From Lysobacteraceae bacterium (GTDB lineage: Bacteria; Pseudomonadota; Gammaproteobacteria; Xanthomonadales; Rhodanobacteraceae): a stretch of DNA of 32,181 bases. This document shows, piece by piece, positions 1-7,996 of the stretch. The notes below the pieces were generated by a model, which did not search any database, was not told the origin of the DNA, and worked only from the letters and a program-made list of their open reading frames with translations. Where the stretch lies: the NCBI GenBank assembly GCA_028871555.1, contig JAGWNA010000036.1, positions 1-32,181 of the forward strand, written 5' to 3'. Positions within the stretch are counted from its first letter, which is position 1. Each line of letters begins with the position of its first letter. The position numbers and the translations under genes were made by a program.

Positions 1-732
1 CTGCTGGTCGGCGCGCGTCCGCGCGGCCCGGGCATGGAGCGCAAGGATCTGCTGGAAGCGAACGGCGCGATCTTCGGCCCGCAGGGCAAGGCGCTGAACG
101 CGCATGCCAGGCGCGACGTGAAGGTGCTGGTGGTCGGCAACCCGGCCAACACCAATTCGCTGATCGCCCAGCAGAACGCGCCGGACCTGGATCCGAAATG
201 CTTCACCGCGATGGTGCGCCTGGACCACAACCGCGCCCTGAGCCAGCTGGCCGGGAAGACCGGCACGCACACCACCGACATCAAGAAGATGACGATCTGG
301 GGCAACCACAGCTCCACCCAGTATCCGGATATCCATCACGCCACGGTCAACGGCAAGCCGGCGATGTCGCTGGTCGACCAGGCCTGGTACGAGAGCGACT
401 TCATCCCGACCGTGCAGCAGCGCGGCGCGGCGATCATCAAGGCGCGCGGCGCCTCGTCCGCCGCCTCGGCCGCCTCGGCCGCGATCGACCACATGCGCAC
501 GTGGGCGCTGGGCACCGCCGAGGGCGACTGGGTCTCGATGGGCATTCCGTCCGACGGCTCCTACGGCATTGCACCGGGCGTGATCTACGGCTACCCGGTC
601 ACGGTGAAGGACGGCAAGTACGCGATCGTGCAGGGGCTGGCGATCAACGACTTCTCGCGCGCCCGGATGGACGCCACCGACAAGGAACTGCGCGAGGAGC
701 GCGCCGGCGTCGAGCACCTGTTCACCGCGTAG
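1..732 (+). CDS. mdh: Malate dehydrogenase, C-terminal part (5' truncated by window edge)
   Basis: NAD-dependent malate dehydrogenase interconverts malate and oxaloacetate in the TCA cycle. The reading frame is open from base 1, so the first ~85 residues, including the Rossmann glycine loop, lie outside the window; 243 codons are visible against ~327 for the family. Visible signatures are the mobile substrate loop with its arginines ([15 protein letters not shown] at the very start), the NAD-domain strand [14 protein letters not shown], the RLDHNRA segment with the substrate-binding Arg/Asp pair, and the catalytic histidine in [12 protein letters not shown]. The stop TAG (730-732) lies inside a GTAG-REP repeat, so the final codon and stop belong partly to the repeat. 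The gene is followed by prpE. Its product supplies the oxaloacetate used by the downstream methylcitrate synthase. Identification is firm. Confidence 0.96.
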   Translation: MLVGARPRGPGMERKDLLEANGAIFGPQGKALNAHARRDVKVLVVGNPANTNSLIAQQNAPDLDPKCFTAMVRLDHNRALSQLAGKTGTHTTDIKKMTIWGNHSSTQYPDIHHATVNGKPAMSLVDQAWYESDFIPTVQQRGAAIIKARGASSAASAASAAIDHMRTWALGTAEGDWVSMGIPSDGSYGIAPGVIYGYPVTVKDGKYAIVQGLAINDFSRARMDATDKELREERAGVEHLFTA

Positions 733-881
733 GAGCGCACCCTGTGCGCGAAACACGTTACCCGCGTAGCTGCGCGAAAAGCGCACCAGCGCGGGTACCC
801 GTTCACCACGTAGGAGCGCACCCTGTGCGCGAACTGCTCTTGTCGGGGTATGGCCAAGCATTCGCCCACAGGGTGGGCTCC
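720..881. repeat. GTAG-REP cluster downstream of mdh
   Basis: Two head copies (core GTAGGAGCGCACC, each folding as GCGCAC-CCT-GTGCGC) lie in direct orientation at 729-751 and 810-832. They sit in a 33-bp direct repeat (720-752 and 801-833, one mismatch) that also includes the last bases of mdh. An inverted tail copy lies at 861-881 and folds as GCCCAC-AGG-GTGGGC. The spacer 753-800 carries ACCCGCG/CGCGGGT inverted arms. The format matches the GTAG-type REPs known from Stenotrophomonas and Pseudomonas, which are mobilised by REP-associated tyrosine transposases; no transposase is visible here. Confidence 0.85.
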
Positions 882-886
882 GGCAG

Positions 887-908
887 CGGGCCGGCACTTG
901 CCGGCCCG
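887..908. terminator. Hairpin, possible mdh terminator
   Basis: A perfect 9-bp GC stem (CGGGCCGGC / GCCGGCCCG) with an ACTT loop follows the REP cluster and precedes prpE. No T-run follows, so intrinsic termination is uncertain. It may act with Rho or as an mRNA 3'-end stabiliser. Confidence 0.4.
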
Positions 909-998
909 TCGTCGTTTCGGCCCGCGGCGAAAGTCGGATGTTCCGTGCCGCTGCATTGGTCTAGGCTGGACGCATCGGCGGCTATACGGGCAGGGGCG

Positions 999-2894
999 AT
1001 GCGCTACGAAGAGTTCTACCGGCAGTCGGTCGACGAGCCGGAGCAGTTCTGGGGCGAGCAGGCGCGGCTGATCCACTGGGACATGCCGCCACGGCAGATT
1101 CTCGACCAGTCCAACCCGCCGTTCCGCCGCTGGTTCGTGGGCGGCACCACCAACCTCTGCTACAACGCGGTTGACCGTCACCTCGCCGAACGCGGCGAGC
1201 AGCTGGCGCTGGTGGCGATCTCCAGCGAGACCGACACCACGCAGGAGATCACCTACCGCGTGCTCTACCGCGAGGTGAACCGCTTCGCCGGCATTCTCCG
1301 GTCGCTGGACGTGGGCAAGGGCGACCGGGTGGTGATCTACATGCCCAACATGGCCGAGGCGGTGTACGCGATGCTTGCCTGCGCCCGCATCGGCGCGATC
1401 CACTCGGTGGTGTTCGGCGGTTTCGCCGCGCACAACCTGGCGCTGCGCATCGACGATGCCGAGCCGAAGCTGTTGATCTGCGCCGATGCCGGCATGCGCG
1501 GCGGCAAGGTGATCCCGTACAAGCCGCTGGTGGATGCGGCGCTGGCCGAGTCGAAGTCGCCGCCGCCGCACGTGCTGATCGTCAGCCGCGGGCTGGACCC
1601 GGACATGCAGCGCGTTCACGGGCGCGACGTGGACTACGCCCGCCTGCGCGCCGAACACATGAACGACGAGGTTCCGGTGACGTGGCTGGAATCGAACGAG
1701 CCCAGCTATCTGCTCTATACCTCCGGCACCACCGGCAAGCCGAAGGGCATCCAGCGCGACGTGGGCGGCTACGCGGTGGCGATGGCGCTGTCGATCCGCA
1801 CGGTCTTCGACATCGCGCCGGGGCAGGTGATGTTCTCCACCTCCGACGTGGGCTGGGCGGTGGGGCATTCCTACAACGTCTACGGCCCGCTGATCGGCGG
1901 CGCCACCTCGCTGCTGTACGAAGGCCTGCCCACACGGCCCGACCCCGGCGTCTGGTGGCGGCTGTGCGAGAAGTACCGCGTGCGCTCCATGTTCTCCTCG
2001 CCCACCGGCATCCGCGTGCTGAAGAAGCAGGATGCCGCATGGCTGAAGAAAGCGGATCTCTCCAGTCTGAAGTGGCTGTTCCTGGCCGGCGAGCCGCTGG
2101 ACGAACCGACCGCGCGCTGGATCACCGACGGGCTCGGCGTGCCGGCGATCGACAACTACTGGCAGACCGAAACCGGCTGGCCGGCCATCACCCTGATGCC
2201 GGGACTGGATCTGAAGCCGGTGAAGTGGGGTTCGCCGGGCCTACCCGCGCCGGGCTACAAGATGAAGGTGATCGACGAGACCACCGGCGAAGAAGCCGCG
2301 GCGGGCGAGAAGGGCGTGCTGGTGTTCGTGCCGCCGCTGCCGCCGGGCTGCCTCACCACGGTGTGGCGCGACGACGCGCGCTACGTCAACAGCTACTTCA
2401 GCCACTTCAAGGAGCTCTTGTACAGCTCGCTGGACTGGGCGATCCGCGATGCGGACGGCTACACCAGCATCCTCGGGCGTACCGACGACGTGATCAACGT
2501 GGCCGGCCATCGCCTGGGCACCCGCGAGATCGAGGAGTCGGTGGCCACGCACGCCGCGGTGGCCGAGGCCGCCGTGATCGGCATGAAGGACGAACTCAAG
2601 GGCCAGGTGCCGGTGGTGTTCGCCACGCTCAAGCAGGGCGTGGCCGGGCCGCCTGCCGATGTGGCCCGGGCCATGCAGCGCTGCGTCACCGACCAGCTCG
2701 GCGCGGTGGCCCGGCCGGCACGCATCTACGTGGTGAACGCGCTGCCCAAGACCCGCTCGGGCAAGCTGCTGCGCCGCTCGCTGCAGGCATTGGTGGAACA
2801 GCGCGATCCCGGGGACCTGTCCACGCTGGACGATCCGGGCGCACTGGACGAGGTGCGCCGCGCGCTGGACCGCGGTCCGGATCAGGGTGGCTAG
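999..2894 (+). CDS. prpE: Propionyl-CoA synthetase (propionate-CoA ligase)
   Basis: AMP-forming acyl-CoA synthetase of the acetate/propionate ligase family (ANL superfamily). It activates propionate to propionyl-CoA via propionyl-AMP and so feeds the methylcitrate cycle. The 631-aa product has the family length (E. coli PrpE ~628) and recognisable PrpE text throughout: [13 protein letters not shown] at the N-terminus, the P-loop-like [11 protein letters not shown] near residue 240, DNYWQTE near 386, and the PKTRSGK motif whose Lys589 is the adenylation lysine that is acetylated in relatives. The reading frame is open far upstream, but homology begins at this ATG; AGGGG stands just ahead as a weak ribosome site. 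It precedes prpB by 176 bp. A TAGGCT at 962-967 could be a -10 box. PrpE fits better than acetyl-CoA synthetase because of length and sequence. Confidence 0.94.
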   Translation: MRYEEFYRQSVDEPEQFWGEQARLIHWDMPPRQILDQSNPPFRRWFVGGTTNLCYNAVDRHLAERGEQLALVAISSETDTTQEITYRVLYREVNRFAGILRSLDVGKGDRVVIYMPNMAEAVYAMLACARIGAIHSVVFGGFAAHNLALRIDDAEPKLLICADAGMRGGKVIPYKPLVDAALAESKSPPPHVLIVSRGLDPDMQRVHGRDVDYARLRAEHMNDEVPVTWLESNEPSYLLYTSGTTGKPKGIQRDVGGYAVAMALSIRTVFDIAPGQVMFSTSDVGWAVGHSYNVYGPLIGGATSLLYEGLPTRPDPGVWWRLCEKYRVRSMFSSPTGIRVLKKQDAAWLKKADLSSLKWLFLAGEPLDEPTARWITDGLGVPAIDNYWQTETGWPAITLMPGLDLKPVKWGSPGLPAPGYKMKVIDETTGEEAAAGEKGVLVFVPPLPPGCLTTVWRDDARYVNSYFSHFKELLYSSLDWAIRDADGYTSILGRTDDVINVAGHRLGTREIEESVATHAAVAEAAVIGMKDELKGQVPVVFATLKQGVAGPPADVARAMQRCVTDQLGAVARPARIYVVNALPKTRSGKLLRRSLQALVEQRDPGDLSTLDDPGALDEVRRALDRGPDQGG

Positions 2895-3042
2895 GGCTCC
2901 TGGGAGTCCGGGTCGGCACGCAATGCTGCCTGCACGGAAAAGCCTGGCCTCGCGCAGTCAGGTCCGTGGCGAGTGCCGGCACGTCGCGCCGGATATCGCG
3001 ATGCCATCGTGTCCGTGCCGCGGCTTTGTGCCGGCAGTGCGC

Positions 3043-3048
3043 TAAAAT
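3043..3048 (+). promoter_or_regulatory. Putative -10 box for prpB
   Basis: TAAAAT within GCGCTAAAATGCCG, 22 nt before the prpB start. No matching -35 hexamer stands 16-18 bp upstream. The same GCTAAAAT string precedes prpD. Confidence 0.5.
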
Positions 3049-3070
3049 GCCGATTTCACGTGGAGGTGTC

Positions 3071-3955
3071 ATGGCACAGTCAGCATCCCCCGGCGCGCGC
3101 TTTCGCGCGGCCGTCGCCGCCGAGCGGCCGCTGCAGGTGATGGGTGCGATCACCGCCTACGCCGGCCTGATGGCCCGGCGCGTCGGCTACAAGGCGCTGT
3201 ATCTGTCCGGCGGCGGCGTGGCGGCCAATTCCCTGGGCATGCCCGATCTGGGCATCAGCACTATGGAAGACGTGCTCACCGATGCGCGCCGCATCGTGGA
3301 CGCCACCGGGCTGCCGCTGCTGGTGGACATCGACACCGGCTGGGGTGGAGCCTTCAACATCGCCCGCACCATCCGTTCGTTCGCCAACATCGGCGTCGCC
3401 GCCGTGCACATGGAGGACCAGGTCGGGCAGAAGCGCTGCGGTCATCGGCCCGGCAAGGAAGTGGTGCCGAAGGAAGAGATGGTCGATCGCGTCAAGGCCG
3501 CGGTGGACGCGCGTGCCGACGCGTGCTTCGTCATCATGGCGCGCACCGACGCGGCCGCGGTGGAAGGCATCGGTGCGGCGATCGATCGCGCCTGTGCCTA
3601 CGTCGAGGCCGGTGCCGACATGATCTTCCCCGAGGCGATGAGGACGCTCGACGATTACCGCCGCGTCAAGGCGGCGGTGCAGGTACCGATCCTGGCCAAC
3701 CTCACCGAGTTCGGCTCCACGCCGTTCTTCACCACCGGCGAGCTGCGCGACGCCGGCGTGGACATCGCGCTGTACTGCTGCGGCGCGTATCGCGCCATGA
3801 ACAAGGCGGCGCTGAATTTCTACGAGACCGTGCGCCGCGAAGGCACGCAGAAGAACATCATCGACACGCTGCAGACCCGCGAGGAGCTCTACGACTACCT
3901 GGGCTACCACGCCTACGAGGACAAGCTCGACGCGCTGTTCGCCCGGAAGGGCTGA
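3071..3955 (+). CDS. prpB: 2-Methylisocitrate lyase
   Basis: Cleaves (2R,3S)-2-methylisocitrate into pyruvate and succinate, the last step of the methylcitrate cycle; Mg2+-dependent member of the isocitrate lyase/PEP mutase superfamily with a TIM-barrel fold. The 294-aa product is full length (E. coli 296). The signature loop [10 protein letters not shown] puts the catalytic cysteine at Cys123; DIDTGWGG and HMEDQ provide the metal-binding acidic residues, and [12 protein letters not shown] and NLTEFGSTP complete the active site. The ATG is preceded by a good GGAGG ribosome site. A GTAG-REP inverted pair starts 10 bp after the stop and separates it from prpC, 128 bp downstream. Identification is secure; true isocitrate lyase is excluded by the short length. 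Confidence 0.96.
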   Translation: MAQSASPGARFRAAVAAERPLQVMGAITAYAGLMARRVGYKALYLSGGGVAANSLGMPDLGISTMEDVLTDARRIVDATGLPLLVDIDTGWGGAFNIARTIRSFANIGVAAVHMEDQVGQKRCGHRPGKEVVPKEEMVDRVKAAVDARADACFVIMARTDAAAVEGIGAAIDRACAYVEAGADMIFPEAMRTLDDYRRVKAAVQVPILANLTEFGSTPFFTTGELRDAGVDIALYCCGAYRAMNKAALNFYETVRREGTQKNIIDTLQTREELYDYLGYHAYEDKLDALFARKG

Positions 3956-3965
3956 TACCTGTCGT

Positions 3966-4031
3966 GCAGGAGCGCACCCTGTGCGCGAGAGCTTTTCGCG
4001 AAAAGCATTCGCGCACAGGGTGCGCTCCTGC
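3966..4031. repeat. GTAG-REP inverted pair (BIME-like) between prpB and prpC
   Basis: Perfect 23-bp inverted arms at 3966-3988 and 4009-4031 (outer sequence GCAGGAGCGCACC, so here GCAG replaces GTAG). They enclose a perfect 16-bp palindrome (3991-4006, GCTTTTCG/CGAAAAGC). Each arm also folds on its own as GCGCAC-CCT-GTGCGC. The element sits in the prpB-prpC mRNA and could form a very stable hairpin affecting relative expression of the two genes. Confidence 0.85.
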
Positions 4032-4083
4032 GGAGACACATCGTTCCACCGTTCGACTTTCACTGCATCACTGGAGACACCCG

Positions 4084-5229
4084 ATGAGCGAGCAAGTCCT
4101 TCCCAAGGCCAAGAAATCCGTGGCGCTGTCCGGCGTGGCCGCAGGCAACACCGCGCTGTGCACGGTCGGCCGCAGCGGCAACGACCTGCATTACCGCGGC
4201 TACGACATCCACGATCTGGCCACCCGCGGCTGCTTCGAGGAGGTCGCCTACCTGCTGGTGCACGGCGTGCTGCCGACCTGGATCGAACTCAACAACTACC
4301 GCGCCCGGCTCAAGCGCCTGCGCGGCTTGCCGGCGCCGGTCAAGGCGGCGCTGGAGCTGTTGCCGGCCGCGACCCATCCGATGGACGTGATGCGCACGGG
4401 CTGCTCGGTGCTGGGCACGGTGCTGCCGGAAAAAGACGACCACAATGTCGAGGGTGCGCGCGGGATCGCCGACCGGCTGATGGCCAGCTTCGGTTCGATG
4501 CTGCTGTACTGGTACCACTTCAGCCACAACGGCAAGCGCATCGAGACCGAAACCGACGATGCCTCGATCGCCGGGCATTTCCTGCATCTGCTGCACGGCA
4601 GATCGCCCAGCGACCTGCACGCGCATGCGCTGGACAAGTCGCTGGTGCTGTACGCCGAGCACGAGTTCAATGCGTCCACCTTCACCGCCCGCGTGATCGC
4701 CGGCACCGGTTCTGACATGTATTCGTCGATCACCGGCGCGATCGGCGCGTTGCGCGGCCCCAAGCACGGTGGCGCCAACGAGGTGGCGATGGAGATCATC
4801 GCGCGCTACCGCTCTGCCTCCGAAGCCGAGACCGACATCCGCGCCCGCGTCGAGCGCAAGGAGATCATCATCGGCTTCGGCCACCCGGTGTACACGGTGT
4901 CCGATCCGCGCAACGAGATCATCAAGGAAATCTCGCGCAAGCTCTGCGCCGAAGGCGGCAACCCGACCCTGTTCGAGGTGTCCGAGCGGATCGAGCAGGT
5001 GATGGGCGAGGTCAAGAAGATGTTCCCCAACCTCGACTGGTTCTCCGCCAGCGCGTATCACATGATGGGCGTGCCCACCGCGATGTTCACGCCGCTGTTC
5101 GTGATCGCGCGTACCTCCGGCTGGAGCGCGCACGTGATCGAGCAGCGTCAGGACGGCAAGATCATCCGTCCCAGCGCGAACTACACCGGCCCGGAAGACC
5201 AGGCCTACGTGCCGATCGACAAGCGCTGA
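4084..5229 (+). CDS. prpC: 2-Methylcitrate synthase
   Basis: Condenses propionyl-CoA with oxaloacetate to give 2-methylcitrate. The 381-aa length and the sequences [40 protein letters not shown] and [14 protein letters not shown] mark the short methylcitrate synthase type rather than the ~430-aa hexameric GltA. The catalytic triad is visible as His228 (GPKHGG), His267 (GFGHPVY) and Asp318 (NLDWF). The ATG has GGAG about 9 nt upstream. The gene follows prpB after a REP element and is convergent with terC, which reads toward it from the right. The substrate oxaloacetate can be provided by the neighbouring mdh product. Some such enzymes also accept acetyl-CoA, so minor citrate synthase activity is possible. 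Confidence 0.95.
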   Translation: MSEQVLPKAKKSVALSGVAAGNTALCTVGRSGNDLHYRGYDIHDLATRGCFEEVAYLLVHGVLPTWIELNNYRARLKRLRGLPAPVKAALELLPAATHPMDVMRTGCSVLGTVLPEKDDHNVEGARGIADRLMASFGSMLLYWYHFSHNGKRIETETDDASIAGHFLHLLHGRSPSDLHAHALDKSLVLYAEHEFNASTFTARVIAGTGSDMYSSITGAIGALRGPKHGGANEVAMEIIARYRSASEAETDIRARVERKEIIIGFGHPVYTVSDPRNEIIKEISRKLCAEGGNPTLFEVSERIEQVMGEVKKMFPNLDWFSASAYHMMGVPTAMFTPLFVIARTSGWSAHVIEQRQDGKIIRPSANYTGPEDQAYVPIDKR

Positions 5230-5241
5230 ACCCGGGTTCGA

Positions 5242-5261
5242 CGCCCGCCTTCGGGTGGGCG
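5242..5261. terminator. Hairpin between convergent prpC and terC
   Basis: CGCCCGCC-TTCG-GGTGGGCG, an 8-bp stem with one G-T wobble and a stable UUCG loop, in the 67-bp gap between the two convergent stop codons. There is no T-tract. It is placed to serve both strands. Confidence 0.5.
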
Positions 5262-5296
5262 CCTCCCGGCGGACAGGGAGGCCTGGCGATTCGCCG

Positions 5297-5986
5297 TCAA
5301 CGGGGTGGCTGTTGCCCGGCGCCCCGGCGGCGCTGCGTCCACCAGCCACTGCCGCAGATGGCGATCACCAGCAGTGCCTCGAAGGCATACGCGACCCAGC
5401 TGTGCGCATCGAACCAGCCACCGGTCCACCGATCATGGGCGATCATCCGTCCTGCGGTGAAGGCAATCGCGCCGGCGCCGGCGTAGATGATCAGCGGGAA
5501 GCGGTTGATCAGCCGAAGCAGCAGCGTCGAGCCCCAGACCACCAGCGGCACGCTGATCAGCAGGCCGATCATCACCAGGCCGAGATGGCCATTCGACGCG
5601 CCGGCGATGGCCAGCACGTTGTCCATGCCCATCAGTGCATCGGCGACGATGATGGTGCGCAGCGCGCTCCAGAAGCCACTCGAGGCGTTGACCCGTTGGG
5701 CAGCACCGGTATCCTGCCGCAGCAGTTTCCGGGCAATCGGCAGCAACAGCAGTCCGCCGGTCAGCATCAGACCGGGCAGCTTGAACAGGGAAACCACAAT
5801 GGCGGTCAGCAGTACGCGTGCCGCAATCGCGCCGAACGCGCCCCAGAAAACGGCCTTGAACTGCAGTGACCGGGGCAGGTTGCGCGCGGCCATCGCGATG
5901 ATGATGGCATTGTCTCCGGCCAGCACCAGGTCGAGCAGGATGATGGCCGCCAGGTCGGAAAACAAGTCGGGGCTGAACGGGTCCAT
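5297..5986 (-). CDS. TerC/YjbE-family integral membrane protein (probable Mn2+ exporter)
   Basis: TerC-family multi-spanning inner-membrane protein, ~229 aa, about seven hydrophobic segments. The family hallmark pairs of acidic/asparagine motifs are present: LVLAGDNAIIIAMAARNLP (Asp25-Asn26) in the first half and DALMGMDNVLAIAGAS in the second. Members of the YjbE/YkoY branch export or handle Mn2+ (established for TerC/Alx-type proteins). The reading frame stays open upstream to 6202, but that part overlaps a riboswitch and has no membrane or family sequence. The ATG at 5986 is preferred because GGAAAC stands at ribosome-site distance; 5998 (METR...) is the alternative. Expression is probably controlled by the Mn2+ riboswitch in its leader. 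It splits prpC from prpD and reads opposite to both; no functional link with propionate is evident. Confidence 0.88.
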   Translation of the reverse strand: MDPFSPDLFSDLAAIILLDLVLAGDNAIIIAMAARNLPRSLQFKAVFWGAFGAIAARVLLTAIVVSLFKLPGLMLTGGLLLLPIARKLLRQDTGAAQRVNASSGFWSALRTIIVADALMGMDNVLAIAGASNGHLGLVMIGLLISVPLVVWGSTLLLRLINRFPLIIYAGAGAIAFTAGRMIAHDRWTGGWFDAHSWVAYAFEALLVIAICGSGWWTQRRRGAGQQPPR

Positions 5987-6017
5987 GCGGGTTTCCATGC
6001 GCGTCGGACGATGCAGC

Positions 6018-6044
6018 GGACACGGGCGCGCGCAGCCCGTGTCC
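6018..6044 (-). promoter_or_regulatory. Expression-platform hairpin between riboswitch and terC
   Basis: A perfect 10-bp stem (GGACACGGGC/GCCCGTGTCC, 7-nt loop) starts 5 nt after the aptamer's closing helix and ends 32 nt before the terC start. No U-run follows, so it is more likely a translational or Rho-linked platform than a classical intrinsic terminator. Confidence 0.6.
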
Positions 6045-6048
6045 ACCA

Positions 6049-6160
6049 CAAAAGTCTCGTTCGCAGCATGGCTGCCGCGATGGCCGGAGCGAGGCGTCGC
6101 TCGTGTTGACGGCCAGCGCATCGATGCAGGCGTACCCGCACCGGGAACTACTCCCTTTTG
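6049..6160 (-). promoter_or_regulatory. yybP-ykoY (manganese) riboswitch upstream of terC
   Basis: On the minus strand the leader shows the conserved elements of the yybP-ykoY class in order: GGGAGTAG, then CGTCAACACGAGCG, then CGAACGAGACTTTTG. The ends pair as P1 (CAAAAG with CTTTTG). The class senses Mn2+ and typically turns on Mn2+ exporters such as MntP, Alx and TerC-family genes, which matches the gene behind it. The assignment rests on motif recognition and gene context; no covariance search was run. Confidence 0.9.
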
Positions 6161-6173
6161 GAGTGTGTGATCG

Positions 6174-6202
6174 ATTGTCGGCGCCGGCGCGGTCGTGGTC
6201 AA
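6174..6202 (-). promoter_or_regulatory. Promoter of the terC riboswitch leader
   Basis: Minus strand: TTGACC (-35, 6197-6202), 17-bp spacer, GACAAT (-10, 6174-6179). The start of transcription would fall about 6-8 nt ahead of the riboswitch P1 helix, which is the expected geometry. Confidence 0.65.
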
Positions 6203-6225
6203 GCTGCGACAGGCCCCCAGTCAGC

Positions 6226-6231
6226 TAAAAT
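6226..6231 (+). promoter_or_regulatory. Putative -10 box for prpD
   Basis: TAAAAT within CAGCTAAAATAAGCG, 27 nt before the prpD ATG. It resembles the box before prpB. No good -35 is present. It lies just upstream of, and divergent from, the terC promoter. Confidence 0.5.
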
Positions 6232-6258
6232 AAGCGTTCCCCCGCAGCGAGATCCGTC

Positions 6259-7710
6259 ATGAGTGCCCACGATATCCGTTCCGCAAAACGCCCCGACCCG
6301 GACCAGCCGCTGGTCGACATCGCCGACTACGTGATCGATTACCGGATCGATTCGAAGGAAGCCTACGACACCGCGCGCTACGTGCTGCTCGACTCGCTCG
6401 CTACGGCGATGCTGGCCATGAAATTTCCCGAATGCGTGAAGCATCTGGGGCCGCTGGTCCCCGGCGCGACCTTGCCGGGCGGCGCACGTGTGCCAGGGAC
6501 CGGCCACGAACTCGATCCTGTGCAGGCGGCGTTCGCGATCGGCACGCAGATCCGCTGGCTTGATTTCAACGACACCTGGCTGGCGGCCGAGTGGGGTCAC
6601 CCGTCGGACAACCTCGGCGCGATCCTCGCCGTGGCCGACTATCTCGGCCGCAAGGTCGAGCGTGAGGGCGGCCAGCCGCTGACCGTGCGCGACGTGCTCG
6701 GCTATGCGATCAAGGCGCACGAAATCCAGGGCTGCTACGCGCTGAAGAACAGCTTCAACCGCGTCGGCCAGGATCACGTGATCCTGGTGCGATTGGCGTC
6801 GACCGCGGTCGCTACCGCCATGCTCGGCGGCGACAAGGAGCAGATCGTCACCGCCGTGTCGCACAGCTGGATCGACAATGGCGCGCTGCGCACCTACCGC
6901 CACGCGCCGAACACCGGCCCGCGCAAGAGCTGGGCCGCCGGCGATGCCTGTCGTCGCGCGGTCACCCACGCGATCAATGCGGTTTACCGTGGCGTGGTCG
7001 GCTATCCGTCGGCGTTGAGCGCCCGGACCTGGGGTTTCTACGACGTGGCCTTCAAGGGCAATGCTTTCGAATTCGAGCGCCCGTTCGGCAGCTATGTGAT
7101 GGAGAACGTGCTGCTCAAGATCAGCTTTCCGGCCGAGTTCCATGCGCAGACCGCAGTGGAATGCGCGATGCAGTTGCACGACCAGGTCGCCGGCAAGCTC
7201 GAGCAGGTCGAGAAGATCCTCATCGAGACGCAGGAGGCGGGCTGCCGCATCATCGACAAGACCGGTCCGCTGGCCAACTATGCCGACCGCGACCACTGCA
7301 TCCAGTACATGGTGGCGATACCGCTGATCTTCGGTCGCCTCGAAGCCTCCGATTACGACGACGACGTGGCGGCGGATCCGCGCATCGATGCGTTGCGCGA
7401 CAAGATGACGGTCAGCGAGAACCCGCAGTTCACCCGGGATTATTTCGACCCCGACAAGCGCTACATCGGCAACTCGGTGCAGGTGTTCTTCAAGGATGGA
7501 ACGTGCACGCGGAAGGTTTCCGTCGATTATCCGATCGGTCACCGCAGGCGCCGTGCCGAGGGCATTCCGGTCCTGCTGAGGAAGTTCGAGGCGGCCATGC
7601 GCGGTCATTTGCCGGCACATCGGGTCAAGGCGATTCTGGCGGCGACGAATGATCCGGTCAGGCTCGATGCCATGTCATTGCACGAATTTCTTGGGCTCTT
7701 CACGTTGTAG
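6259..7710 (+). CDS. prpD: 2-Methylcitrate dehydratase
   Basis: MmgE/PrpD-family, cofactor-free dehydratase that converts 2-methylcitrate to 2-methyl-cis-aconitate; an aconitase then rehydrates it to methylisocitrate. The 483-aa product equals E. coli PrpD in length and carries family blocks such as YRIDSKEAYDTARYVLLDSLATAM, QIRWLDFNDTWLAAEWGHPSDNLG, AIKAHEIQG, FNRVGQDHVILVRLASTAVA and FPAEFHAQTAVECA. No acnD or prpF is present in the window, so this lineage appears to use the PrpD route with an unlinked aconitase. The ATG follows GCGAGATCCGTC, a weak ribosome site. The gene is cut off from prpC by the opposite-strand terC and has its own putative -10 box. Identification is secure. Confidence 0.95.
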   Translation: MSAHDIRSAKRPDPDQPLVDIADYVIDYRIDSKEAYDTARYVLLDSLATAMLAMKFPECVKHLGPLVPGATLPGGARVPGTGHELDPVQAAFAIGTQIRWLDFNDTWLAAEWGHPSDNLGAILAVADYLGRKVEREGGQPLTVRDVLGYAIKAHEIQGCYALKNSFNRVGQDHVILVRLASTAVATAMLGGDKEQIVTAVSHSWIDNGALRTYRHAPNTGPRKSWAAGDACRRAVTHAINAVYRGVVGYPSALSARTWGFYDVAFKGNAFEFERPFGSYVMENVLLKISFPAEFHAQTAVECAMQLHDQVAGKLEQVEKILIETQEAGCRIIDKTGPLANYADRDHCIQYMVAIPLIFGRLEASDYDDDVAADPRIDALRDKMTVSENPQFTRDYFDPDKRYIGNSVQVFFKDGTCTRKVSVDYPIGHRRRRAEGIPVLLRKFEAAMRGHLPAHRVKAILAATNDPVRLDAMSLHEFLGLFTL

Positions 7711-7750
7711 AGACGGGGTGAGTGGGAGATTGGGCCGCTGCAAAACCGAT

Positions 7751-7772
7751 CCGGCTGCAGCGATGCAGCCGG
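7751..7772. terminator. Hairpin 41 bp after prpD
   Basis: A perfect 9-bp stem (CCGGCTGCA/TGCAGCCGG) closed by a GCGA (GNRA) tetraloop. No T-run follows. It is a plausible 3'-end structure for the prpD mRNA. Confidence 0.45.
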
Positions 7773-7939
7773 TGCTGATTCCGAGGGGTCGAATGCACGC
7801 GAACAGCTTTGCCGTCAGCCATCCCGGGTTGCCGGGCATGGTTCGAAAAGCATGCCCGTCCACGATGCTTCCTGAACGGAGCCGCACCGGGTCGGTGGGC
7901 TGTCCCGTCATCGGGCGATGAACTTCTTAACAAATTAGA

Positions 7940-7945
7940 TACAAT
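7940..7945 (+). promoter_or_regulatory. Putative -10 box of the OmpA-family gene
   Basis: TACAAT in the AT-rich context AAATTAGATACAATTG. It would give a 5' leader of about 125 nt. No strong -35 is visible at the right distance. Confidence 0.5.
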
Positions 7946-7976
7946 TGAGGCCGGTCCGTGTCACGTGCGACAAATG

Positions 7977-7996
7977 AGGGGCGTGGAATCGCCCCT
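7977..7996 (+). other. Hairpin in the leader of the OmpA-family gene
   Basis: AGGGGCG-TGGAAT-CGCCCCT followed by TTG: a 7-bp terminator-like stem roughly 25 nt after the predicted transcription start. It could stabilise the 5' end or attenuate transcription. Function unknown. Confidence 0.45.

Noticed and set aside
198..998. Upstream extension of the prpE frame
   Set aside because: It overlaps mdh in another frame and runs through REP repeats (the [11 protein letters not shown] peptide is the repeat translated); PrpE homology starts at 999.
3080..4063. 327-codon minus-strand frame opposite prpB
   Set aside because: Antisense shadow with His/Arg/Val-rich composition, its start falling inside the REP pair; prpB on the other strand is complete and conserved.
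5987..6202. N-terminal extension of the TerC-family frame to 6202
   Set aside because: It would translate the riboswitch aptamer and platform hairpin; the sequence is not membrane-like, and a ribosome site exists at 5986.
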